Shown here: positions 21,746 to 33,152 of the stretch, piece by piece | Layout of the letters: the number at the start of each line of letters is the position of its first letter | How positions within the stretch are numbered: the first letter of the stretch is position 1 | Assembly: GCA_036346395.1 (NCBI GenBank) | Contig: CM070602.1 | Coordinates: 19,787,098-19,851,097 of the forward strand | Reading direction: 5' to 3' | Length of the DNA: 64,000 nucleotides | Origin: Hsuehochloa calcarea | Lineage: Eukaryota; Streptophyta; Magnoliopsida; Poales; Poaceae | Translations under genes and position numbers: made by a program | The notes under the pieces: model-generated | Told to the model about the DNA's origin: nothing | The model's database searches: none | The model's input: the letters and a program-made list of their open reading frames with translations, nothing else

Positions 21746-24700
21746 TGTGAGACCCCGGTTTATCCGGCTTGTAATGCTTAACCATCCATCCGGTCCTAGC
21801 ATCACAAAGCAGATAAGCCGAGACTCGAGACATGTACACTTCCCAGAGTGCAGTACACACACCTCTTTACAAAGTTCATGCATCAATTCCATTCATTCAC
21901 ATAGAACCGAAACATAAACAACAATCCAGAAGATAACATAAATAAAGGATAGTCATTACAAAAGAGAGGCCGACCGGCCAAATGACAAATACATAAAGAA
22001 TTTTAACAGCGGAAGCAAAAGTGCCATAAGATGGCTATAAAGCAAAAGAGCCAATCAGTGTGCCTTTAACCCACAAGGCAACCGACCGGACCGCCAAGCT
22101 AGTCGTCAAATCCACAAAGATGACTCACAAAAGTGAGGCCCTTGGGGCTCACCTTCCTCCCCTGCAAACAAAAGCAGCCGGCAAAAGCCGGTGAGTACTT
22201 TGAATGTACTCGCAAAACTTACATGTGGAATAACAAACCTGTATATATACTACATACAAGCTCATTGAAGTGGAGGCTATATGTTTCATTTTTAGCATAA
22301 AACAAGTTTCCATTTGCAATAATGTAATACATTTAAAAGCAAGTTGGCAAATCTGTTTTTAATGTTCAAATAATCGTAAATGACAACAATATAACAGTAG
22401 ATAGAGAACAACAACAATCCTGGAAGTGACTAAACCATTAGTCACCACAACAATAGCATGAATTACCCATTCATGCCAACCATGTCAAATTTTAATTTAA
22501 AAGGTTTTAGTCTAACTCTTGCAAAACCTAACCAAGCGTGTCCATAACCTAGGACGAGGCTATTCGAATAGTTTTATCCCTGCAGGGTGTACCATTTTAC
22601 CCACATGTCAGACCGCCTTTTTGCCAAGCTATTAAGCACACTTCCTTAGGTATGCCGGCACGGCTAAGTCCTACGAAACCTTTCCAATATTGTGAATTAT
22701 TCACGAGCCGCCCGTATGGATAGAAACCCATACGTTGTGTCGGAGTCATCGTAAAGCCTCGGTCAACTACCCTTCCCGGGTAAAGCCTTGGACAACTACG
22801 ATGCTCCTCGAGGTGGAGAGCTTACCCGGAATCTCCACCACCGCACACCCAACACAAGAACACCGAGAACACATATCATGTTTCACACAACACACACAAT
22901 CCCATCCTGCGACTCGGAGATAACCCACGCCAAAGTACTAAGTCAAGAGGGGTCCCATATAACCCTCATGTGGTTAGTACGCAAAAATGCTTGGAGAGTG
23001 TGACACAAGATGTTCGGTCCTTGTTGACTTAGGCAAGACGTCCACAAACCCAATAACCCACCATACAACCACTTGCCCAAGTCCAAAACAATATTTTTCC
23101 ATTTTCTGATTTTGACTTTACAAAATAACAAAGCACAAGTGCTAGACATAATGGAATAATATTTAGATGTGTGATCAAGATCATCGACTAAAATCGATGA
23201 TCGCCCATTACTACCGAAACTAAGCATTTCTAAGCAATTTCAATTCGTAATCTACTAAGTGACAAGAGCTCATCCATCGAACTCAAATCACAGCAAATAA
23301 CCTAGGCTCAAGGTAGTAGAGGGTAAACAATTCCTACAGATTATGCAAATATAGGATACTAACCATAATTTAACACAAAATAGCAATGCATACATACAAG
23401 TTGAAATCAATATATTAGACTTGAAAAATAATGGGATTAACATGATCAAACTGCTTGCCTGCTTGCTGTGGGTCAAGGTCTTCTTGAGGATCAATAATAT
23501 TGTCAATGAGCTCTTGGATCCTAACGAAAAGCGAGAAACAAGCGATAAGAGCGAATAAAACGCAAAGACTCAACAGTGAACCTTCTCCAAAAATTCTGAA
23601 AATTTTACAGTAGCAAGGTCATGATTTATAACGAATTTAGCAACAAGAACCAATTGATTTGGATTCTTAATGCAAAAGATATGGCCAAAACAATTTTACT
23701 CAGCTTTTATAAATAAAAAATACTACTATTCATTAGCAAAATTTTCTAGAGCTATACTGAGTTTGAAAACATTTTTAAATTAAAGTCTAGTTAAAAACAT
23801 AACCAACAAAATTTGAATCAACCGAAAAGGATTTGAAATGAATTAGTTATGCATTTTACAAGTTATCATATTTTTCAGTTGATAAATAAATCATCTCGGG
23901 AAATTCAGAAATTAGAATCGACGTGGCGAACTGGGGCGTCGATCTTGGATCCAACGCCCAAGCCCGGGCTGACGCCTGGCGCGCGCAGCATGAAACCTTA
24001 AACGTCAAACGTTGGATCTGGATCCAACGGTTCACGTGGACCAGAGCGTTCGGTGGTCCGAACGTTCACGCGCACGCGAGCCGTGGATCTGGGATCCAAC
24101 GATTCACGTTGATCCGAGCGTCCGGTGGTCCGAACGCGCCCACGCACGCGAACCGTTGATTTGGGATCCAACGGCCCACGAGCACTCACAAAGACAAACA
24201 AGCGCCACGGCGATTCGGCGCTTCATTGGGCGGTGACGGCCGTCGATCTTTGATCTAACGGCCAAGATCGATCGACAACGAACGCGCCGGTTTCATCCGA
24301 CAACGCAAACGAGAGGAGGTCACCGGCGGTTTGCCGCGAATCGAGCCCGATCGTAGCAAACAAAGGCTACCAAAATCGCCCAATAACGTTTGCGCTCTTT
24401 GGTACCAACCATACCTCGGATGGAGGACCAGAGCGGCGGCGCAACGGCGACAGCGGCGGCGCTAAGCACTGGTAACGACGACAACGCGATACCGCGGCGT
24501 CGAAGGCTAACTAAAGGCTGCTAGAGCATCTAGAGGTTCCTAGGATGCTACTGAAGCGAAACCAGAGGGGTTAGAGCACTCACCGACGCTGGAGACGATG
24601 ATGAGCGTTTTCGGCCGAATTGGGGGAAAACCGAAATTGATCTGCTCTCTGCTGTCAAAAGCAAAATTGACAGAGGGTTAATACTCCTCGAGATGCTAAG

Positions 24701-25821
24701 CAACTGAGGAAGCAAAGGTTTTGAAAGAGAGGGCCCGGAGCACCACTTTCACCGAAGGACTTGAAGCTTCAACAATGGCGGCCGAGAGCAATTTTTACGA
24801 TCGAGCTCACTCAGTGTACTAGAAGCGATGCTGGAGCTCAAGGGTGTTTAAAGAATGCTAAGGAAGCCACTGGGGAAGTCTTATAGGCCGAGAAGCAAGG
24901 AAGAAGCAACGGGAGGGAAAATGGTGGGGCGCTGTGTTGAGGTCGGCCGAGAGCGACGGGGGCAGGTAACCGCAGGGGAGACGACGGCTGTGGGGGCGGC
25001 CGGACGGGAGCAATAAATGCGGCAGAGCCGTTGGCCAAAAGGAGACGCGACTGGGCTCTGCCGAAGTGTACTGTGCACGCCACCACTGTTGACTTCGGCC
25101 GAATTCGCGCGAGCGGAGGAAGACGACGAACGGCGACCGTCGGATCAGATTGGATTCCAATCGCTCGGCTCCCAAGCAACCAGAACCCCGGGCGATCACC
25201 TGAGAGCGCAGACCGCACGATCGAGATCTAACGGTCGAAGTTGAAAGCGCCCAAGGCGACCGAGCCCGGTGCAGTTAAGTTGATCCGGTCGAACCGACGG
25301 TTCGAACCCGAGACTGGTGCGGACCCGAGCAACAGTAAAGGCTGATTTTGGATTTAATTTATGAACTGAACTTAGGAGGATTAGTCAAGATAGCAAACAA
25401 GCTTCAATAATTTTGAAATTTTAACTGGAGATTGTTTACTGGATGATTAACCTTACATAAAATTTTCAGAAATTTTCATGCACTGAATTATTCCCCAGAA
25501 ATTCCAGAAGAGAGGAAAATAGGGTTTGACCTGTTTGACTCGCCTCCAAAAATTATCAAATAATTTCTAAAAATCATGAGATAATTCAGAGGTGTTAAAC
25601 ATCAACCCTAGACCCAAGAAAAATTATTTCCAAAGGTTGGGCACAAGATTTTCATGAAGGAGATTTGTGTTGGTGTCCAAATGGCAATTTGATTTTTAAT
25701 TTCACATAATTCCTTTACAAAAATTATGGAACTGATTATAAAAATCAAGATCAGAGAAAAAGTTTTAATTTCTCCTCATTTTTATTACATTTGAAACACA
25801 AACCAATTTTGGGATGTTACA
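21746..25821 (-). mobile_element. Solo LTR of a Ty3/gypsy-type element, 4.08 kb
   Basis: On the minus strand it begins TGTAACATCCC and ends GGTCTCACA, i.e. the TG...CA ends of an LTR. A perfect 5-bp duplication CCCAG flanks it (21741-21745 and 25822-25826). No second LTR, primer-binding site, polypurine tract or gag-pol frame is seen inside, so a solo LTR formed by LTR-LTR recombination is the simplest reading, although 4 kb is very long. A GGCCGACCGGCC palindrome near 21970 matches GGCCGATCGGCC at 28246, in the usual 3' part of related LTRs. Confidence 0.7.
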
Positions 25822-25826
25822 CCCAG

Positions 25827-28430
25827 TTTAATGGCGTATAAAGTTAAGTCCTTATTGACTACTCAGGCGAGACAACCACATCTAGAATCGTCCCCTTTAT
25901 TGCACGATCATTCGCCTAAGTATGAAATCATTTTTGGTTCAACCCGACCAAATGGAAACCCTTATCGTGACATAATAAATTTTAATAATAGTGGTCATGC
26001 CACAATTCTATATTTATATTAAGTCAAATTTTCATGATTAATCATTGTGAAGGAACCCATCATACAACTAAAGCAAGACTGAGCATTTTTACACTTTCCC
26101 ATGTTGGTAATAAAATATGTCCAACTAAAATTATCCATTTCTAGGGTTTCAAAGGAAATATGGCATTCACAATTTATCAAAGTGTCATACTGTCGAATAG
26201 GTATTTAGCTACTCTCGAAAATAGTTGATATAAAATTAGCAATGCATGCTGATATAAAACAATATAATTGTGCAAAATGTGTAAGAATGATCAAAGGTCT
26301 ACGACTTGGCTTCGTTGAAGGATGACAATATTCTTGTAGACTACAGACTGGTCCAAGTGAGCTTCGGAAACACCGATTCTATACGCGCAAAATGAGACAA
26401 AGAAACACAATAAATCCAAATAAAATCTAACAATAATAAAATTAGTACTAATAGGGATATTATGAATCTTTTCCTTTTCATGATTTTTCTAAACCAAACC
26501 GAATTGAAATCTTAATAACTTTTGTATAAAAACTCCAAATATGATGATTTTTTCTCTAAATTCATCAAAAATCATGTTCTACCAGAATATACAAAAATAT
26601 TTGGATGGTTACTGCTTGAATTATTTTTCCTTAATTAATTTATTTCCGGCTCTTTTTGGAATATACATCGATTGTTCGAACGATATTGTCGATGACCATC
26701 CATCCTCCTATTCAGAACAACCGGAGCAAGGAAAGCACCCCCTTTGATCATGTTGATCCTACTATTTTAATTATTGTACTTCTTTAGTTAAAATCTATTA
26801 TGCATGCATGTATGTTTAATATAAAATTGCTATGTTTGGGATATCGGTTGTTGTAAATCCTATTCGATACATGAATCTCCTTAAAATATTGATACCCTTA
26901 CTATTGTAGCCATTAAGATATGGGTTAGGCAATATATAATGTCAAACTGGGAGTTTTAAGTGCAAATATCACACAAATACTTAATAGAGCGATAGTTTTT
27001 CCCTAAAAGCTATAAAAGGACAATATAATAAACATGAATGTGGGAGATTTATGAAAAATGTACAAAGGAGTGTACCTCTATTATTTTGCATAAAAATAAA
27101 AATACAAAACCTAGTTTTTCAACACAGGCAAGTTATAATATATTATGAGAACTGTGAGGGGTGTACCTCACAAGTAGATATGGGGAGATTCTCGCCCGTG
27201 TCAATTAAGGACCGAACGCTGGTGCCATCAATCTAAGCCTAAGCGTACAACCACATGTGTTGTTATGAGATGGCATTAGCCAATTAAGTCATTGAAAACT
27301 AGTCTTACACGATGGTAGGCCGTAGTAGTGCGGGCATGACCGGATGGAGGCATGTCCGAAGGGGCTCGGCTCCCTTCACTGAGGTGTTGGGTACAAAGCT
27401 TGCCAACACAACTGTGAATGCCTCACTGAGACGGGGGTGTACTCGGGTGAAGTGAGGGTATTCATTCGTTGGGTTAGTGTAAGGGTAGTACTAGATGATG
27501 TAAAGGCTTCGACACGTACTCTAGACTACTTACCAAAGGTAGTAAGCAGTGGTATCGACGAATGCCGAATAAACTAGGGAGTTCATGTGTTGTGGGTAAT
27601 GTTGTGTCTCTCTGCAGAGTGTAAATCTATTTAAATAGTTGTGCTCGTGGTTATGAGCATGCCTAGTGCGGTCACATCGGGTATAGCCTTGATTTTCTTA
27701 AAAATCGTTTTGTTGGAAAAACATGAGAAATGTTTTGTTGATTTATAATTGAGTCAAGTGCCATGTTTATGGCTGAAAATGAAATGTCGCTCGCAATCGA
27801 GGAGGGTTGCGAGTTGTTGAATTTTATTCATTCCGTTACTTACTTGCTGTTCGGTATCTATTTAACCGCTCTTTCAAATTCCGTTGCAAAATAATATGTA
27901 CTAATATTACAAATAAAATTTGTTTAATGCTGAAAACAATTTGTAGCATAGAGCGACCTCCTTGATAGCTTTGCATGTATAAACTTTACGATACACTACA
28001 AGTTTCGCTGAGTATGCAATGCACTCAATCCTACTTAATTTGTTGTTCAGAGTATGAGGATGAGCCAACACCCGATGTTACTTACTTCGCACCCGGAACC
28101 AAAGGGTTCGGTGACGGGTCTCTCTAGGATTTGTTCATTGTCGGTTGCCTGAGGGTTTTGGATGGCCATGCTGCTGGAAATTATTTACTTTTATCACTTC
28201 TACTTCTGCTGCTACTTTTGTTACCCTGTTGATACTTGCTTTTATTTGGCCGATCGGCCTGTAATGTAATTATTGTAACCGCTTAAGTTAAGTACCATTT
28301 TTATTTACTTTATACATGTGAATGTATGGATGTGATATCAATATTGGAGCTGTGTGTACTAGTCATTGATCATGGAACTAGTACGGTACACGCACGAAGG
28401 TTTCGGGTATTTACTCTAACATTCATATAA
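25827..28430 (+). repeat. Old gypsy-type LTR sequence (plus orientation)
   Basis: No gene. The right half has hallmarks of the 3' region of grass gypsy LTRs: AAGCGTACAACCACATGTGT near 27240, mirrored by CCGTACAACCACATGCCTGA near 63760 in another LTR of this window, and TTTGGCCGATCGGCCTGTAA near 28246. The ends are not definable, and the segment is interrupted on its left by the solo LTR. Confidence 0.5.
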
Positions 28431-28435
28431 TGATC

Positions 28436-28496
28436 CTGCTAGGGTTTGAAGAATGCACGGACCGACAACCTGCTAGGGTTTGAAGAATGCAAGGAC
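28436..28496 (+). repeat. 34-bp tandem duplication
   Basis: CTGCTAGGGTTTGAAGAATG occurs at 28436 and 28470, with the following bases differing at one position; the second copy overlaps the start of the 96-aa frame. Confidence 0.8.
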
Positions 28497-28736
28497 CAAG
28501 CGGAGCTTGGAGCGCAGGTGGTTGGTTTGATGCGTGGTGCGAATGCGATCGAGTTGGGGAGAGATCGAGCGATGGTGCCATATTTATGGCGGGCAAGCAA
28601 AGCCATGAGGAAACTTGGGAATGGCGGTGGCGATGCTAATGCTAGCTGCATGGGACAGGACGGGATTAGCTTAGCATTGGAGAGTGGGAGGAGCACACGT
28701 GTTAAAAGTAGGCCTCGGGTTAAGCAGAGTAATTAA
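28446..28736 (+). CDS. Hypothetical 96-aa ORF, possible terminal exon
   Basis: Open from about 28446 to TAA at 28734, with a balanced, protein-like composition: LGFEECKDQAELGAQVVGLM, then ELGRDRAMVPYLWRASKAMR and a basic C-terminus (STRVKSRPRVKQSN). The opening codons are the duplicated 34-bp unit, so the true 5' end is uncertain and the opening codon at 28446 is not a convincing ATG. It could be the last exon of a gene whose upstream part was displaced by the LTR ending near 28430, or a transposon fragment. I do not recognise the family. Confidence 0.3.
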   Translation: MKNARTDNLLGFEECKDQAELGAQVVGLMRGANAIELGRDRAMVPYLWRASKAMRKLGNGGGDANASCMGQDGISLALESGRSTRVKSRPRVKQSN

Positions 28737-29399
28737 TGAATGCACGTTGCGAAATGCTTCCCTTTTGTCGTTTCAGCACAACCCTCCGACCATAGAAATA
28801 CATAAAAAGAATTTAGGTATGTGATATAAAAATATATTAATTTTTTGTAAAAAATACTTCTATATAGTTACATTTTAATATTATTTTGCCATATCTTATT
28901 AGAAAAAAAGTACTGGCCAAATTAAGGGACGTACGGGAGGTAATGCCTATGTCCAAAATGATAAGTAAAAGAGACACGAGTTAGTTCTTTTATAAAAAAA
29001 ACCTTGAATTTATATTAATAACTTATACAACATATTACCGTAAAATTCTTTAATCGACGAATGTGTTGGACTTTTATTTATCTTCTTTAACGTAGACTCT
29101 GTATCTTCCAATGCGGCACGAAGTCATGATTGCGATGAAAGTAGATTCTCAATGATCTTCATTGCTGTGTACAACCTATACATCGGTAGCAGTGATACTC
29201 GTCGAAGAAAAATCAAAAGTGATTTACTTGCATTGCACCCAACTCGACCCGATGCCAATCTTCAGTATAGACGTCAACATTATCATTCAGGTTAATTGGT
29301 CCGATAAAACCCATCGATCCAATAAAACCTATCATAGATAAAGTATAAGCGGGAAGGAGAGGGAGGAAGTCGAGCTATGAGTACCACTAGAACTATTTA
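28737..29399. other. Gene-free stretch
   Basis: AT-rich with no coding or recognisable repeat signal. Confidence 0.4.
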
Positions 29400-29955
29400 T
29401 TTCAACAAACTATACCGAAAATATCGAACCATACCGGGCAACTCGGTTTGACCGGTATTGGGATTAAAAAATCTGGTTTTCTGGTATTTCAGTTTTTTTT
29501 TGTGTGTGTGGTAAAAACCAGATAAAAACCGAAATCTCATAACATACTGGCTCTGGCTCTGGCTCTGGGCCTCGGGCGCTCGCGCTCGCGCTCGGCGCTC
29601 GGCGCTCGGCCGGTCCACCTCAGTCTTCACAGTCTCACAGAGACATAGCCCATCAGATTCAGCCCGTGGGTGCTGGCTGGCGGCTGTGGCTGCTGCTTGC
29701 TTTGCTGTTGGCTGTTGCTGCGGACCTGCGGTGCAGATGCTGCTAGTGCTTGCTTTGCTTGCTGGATCCCTGCTAGCGCTATGCTGCTATGTGCACTTGT
29801 GCAGACTGCACAGTACCGCTGGGCGCTGGCCGCAACGGTTCGTTCCTAGTTGGTGTCAACTTTGTAAATATGGTATTTATTATCGAATAAATCGGCATTT
29901 ACCGAAATCAAATCATATTTTTAAAAACGCCGTATTTACCGGTGGAGTTCGGGCC
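29400..29955. repeat. Possible non-autonomous DNA element with GC-rich core
   Basis: AT-rich outer parts with repeated TACCGAAAATATCGAACC/TACCGAAATCAAATC motifs surround a GC-rich core with (GGCTCT)n and (GCTCGC)n runs at about 29546-29612. No clean inverted repeats or target duplication. The small plus-strand frame at 29686-29958 is probably compositional. Confidence 0.25.
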
Positions 29956-30649
29956 TAACCCTTCAATCAGAAGCCCATACACGCACAAGTGGCCACCCTT
30001 TCCGGCCAACAGCCCAACTTCCTCCCGAGCCGCCGTGCGCGACCACGTTGCTTCGACGTAAGAGCCCGCGAAGCCTAGCTATCGTGCATGCAGTCCATTT
30101 TCTGTTGCGCCCACGTTGGGCCGGCGGCGAGAGAGACTGGCCGGCATCGGCGAGCGAGCCACAGCTCGCACGAATGGAAGGTCTCTTGGATTGTATAGTT
30201 CCATCGTATATAGTCGAGGGTGAACATTCTACGTGTGATTGCACCTTCAAATTTACAAACCGCATGTGATAATTCTTTATATGGAACCATCTGTGTTGAC
30301 GGTTTCAAAGGAATCATTGTGATGAGACGTCTAGTATAGTTTATTTTTGTAGTAGTGACTCTAACTAAACCAAGATAGTATGTACAACTATAATGGCTAC
30401 TCAAAAAGGCAAATATCACAAGTTTTGCAAAGCAACCATAATAATTAAATAAATAACATAAATACAGGTCAAGCATTGCACTTTAATAACCAAAACCAAA
30501 ATGCAACAGAGGTGGCGTGGAACTGAAACTTGCGCATGAATTAATAGTAGAAATTAGAGAATAATTTTTTATACATTTTTTTCAATTTTGTTTTAGCAAG
30601 AACATCGCCGTAAGTCGCCATCCCCAACGAGAGTGTCGCCGTATGCAAA

Positions 30650-30946
30650 TGATGGAGCTATTTTGAAATTTTGATGTGGGACTTTTGAAATTTTGATGAT
30701 CTAATCGGGCAACCACAGCATCACTGCCACACGATCGTATACTAGTTAGCATCCACTGCTCCCAGAGTAGCGCGGTGATGGAGCTATTTTTAAAATTTTG
30801 ATGCTACATGGTTACTTTTGAAATTTCGATGGTTTAACGGGGCTAAATATGTCCAAAATTCCCAACATGCATGCATGATCTTGCAACCACAGCATCACTG
30901 CCACACAATCGTATACTAGTTAGCATCTACTGCTCCTAGAGTAGCC
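30650..30946 (+). repeat. Nested direct repeats
   Basis: A 58-bp segment starting CAACCACAGCATCACTGCC occurs at about 30710 and 30888, with three differences. A second motif, GATGGAGCTATTTTNAAATT, occurs at about 30651 and 30778. The two repeats alternate, indicating duplication of a ~178-bp or ~127-bp block. Confidence 0.75.
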
Positions 30947-32903
30947 AATCACAAATTCACAATTGACGCTAGCTCCAAATTCCTGCTCTTAGGACTGCCC
31001 AGTTCCTTCAGTAATTCCGGACTACGCGATTGACCTCGTATTAGTTAGATTCCCGATACACACAACTTGGACTGACATGCTTCAGGGGGGGAAAACAACT
31101 TGGACCGACAGATAAGACACAAGGTTACGCCCCAAACGGATGGCAAGACAACAGACACAAGAATTACGGCCCAGACAGGGTGCGCATGCAGCGCGCGCGG
31201 GCGCCCTGCATCCACCGCAAGGCGCTCGCGGAACGCTACCGGCCTGCCTGCCTGCCGATGCGTCAGCGGTCAGCGCATAAGCTTTCCACGGATCGGTCGG
31301 TCGAAGTTGCGTGCGCGCCGGCTCTTGCCGAATGCGCGGCCGCGAAGACGCAACGGCGATCGAATGGCACGCATAAACAAACGAAGCCACATCAGCCAGG
31401 CACACCGACTTCCTCTTAATTTGGTCGTCTCCTTGTTTAGTTTTTCAAAAAGACGCATACTAACGACATCTAATATGTAATTCTTTAGGTTAATTCGGCA
31501 GCTTTGTCCCTCTCTCTCTATCTCTTTCCCCGGTACTCAAACTCAAACCAACGACGTCGATCTCGATCATTACACAAAGCAAACAGTTCTGCACTAGCTA
31601 CTAGCTACTACTGCCAGTACCTAATACTATAACGACCTGGACATATACTAGCTAGTAGCCAGTGCAGTTCTTGATCGCATTTGCGTCGAAGCATCGCGTC
31701 ATACGTCGTCGTACTCCTATGACCAGGCCTCGCCGTACGCATATATCACCACTGATTATGTTAACGTCGACGGCAGGCAGTTGGACTTGGCTACAGAGCG
31801 GGTGACGTATGTCTGTATGCACTATACGCATGCGTCTCTGTTTCAGTTCCTGCATATATATGATGGGCGGCGTGAGCGATAAGCAAGCGGATTAGGACGT
31901 TAACTCGATCATGAGGGGGCATGCATGATACATTGTTACTTAAGAAGAAACGTGTACTTAATTATTATGTATATAGCAGCTCGACACTTAAGAGCTCATC
32001 CCGACCAATGGCTGCTAATTTTAACTCAAAATTTTCCATTTTCATGTAAAAAAAATCGACTTTCAACTCAAAGAAATGTCGAATCTCAGCTTTAAAGATC
32101 CACGTGGCTAGCTACCCTAGGCAGCCACATATATATACACGCTAGGATGACCAAGTGCAGATTAAATTTTGATGATTCAATACATTGATGATCCCATAAT
32201 TAGTACAAATAAATATGGAGTATTGGTTGTATCTAATTAAGATATATAGACGACCGGTTGAAACTTGGAAAATTAATTGTATATAGGCGCACTAGTTAAG
32301 ATGGGCTTGTTTATTACTTTCTTTTAGGCATGATTTTGTGCCACAACATTTGACTAGCTAGCCAGCCAGCTACGGATCGATCGTGTACGTCAAGGATCAA
32401 GACGTACACCTACTACTACTGCTACTAGTCACTTAATCAATGGAAGTGGAGTCTTGTAAGCAATTCATGAGGTAATATGATGGTTACATGATTGAAAAAA
32501 CAATGCAAAAGCTAGCTAGCTAGCTACTCCCAAGTCCCAACTAGCGCTCTATTCGTTTCACATATTTGTTTTTGAAGAGAAAAGGTTTCAAAGTTTGGCA
32601 TGTAATGTTGCATTGATAATTTGTCAGACTCAGTTGTACTCTGGCGTTGAGCTCTACCCGCACCGCACCAAATTTTCGAATATACTTAATTAATTAATTT
32701 GGTCTTGATACAGCCCCAAGGACCAAAATTAAAACGTTATAAGAAATAAAAAATTAGCTACAAACCTACCTAGATTGACGTACCATGTGCATGCATGACT
32801 ACATAGTTTTGAATAAATTGTTCTGTAGCTCCCCAAGAAACTTACATATATAGTTGAAATAACAAAGTCCTTACTAATATTAGTGCAATTAAGCAAAGGG
32901 GTT
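30947..32903. other. Intergenic, no supported gene
   Basis: Contains short unsupported frames around 31.1-31.5 kb and 31.65-31.86 kb and several GCTAGCTAGC-type runs. Nothing nameable. Confidence 0.4.
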
Positions 32904-33152
32904 TGCTTCAGTACACCTATTTTAAAAAAGTTTACAAATCTTGTAAGGGGTAGTTAATATTATGCGATGTCAAATCCAGACCACCTATAAAAAAATAAAT
33001 CAAACTGAACATTAGATATAGATATAATCATATAGACTTGAATATTAGGAAGGGAAAATCTTTGATTTCATTTATTTGCCTCCACATAATATTAATTACT
33101 TCATTTTAAGATTCGCAAACCTCTTTTTTTTTTTTAAAGGTGTACCGAAGCA
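32904..33152. mobile_element. 249-bp MITE
   Basis: Ends TGCTTCAGTACACCTATTTT and, read inward from the right, TGCTTCGGTACACCTTTAAA. Similarity of the arms continues for about 65 bp (TTAATATTATG in both). It has no coding capacity, and the target duplication is not clear. Confidence 0.7.

Noticed and set aside
24838..25244. Overlapping frames of 65-126 codons on both strands
   Set aside because: They lie in the GC-rich part of the solo LTR and show only compositional bias.
31652..31855. 67-codon minus-strand frame ending NAIKNCTGY
   Set aside because: The end looks faintly protein-like, but there is no recognisable domain, no splice support and no neighbouring exon.
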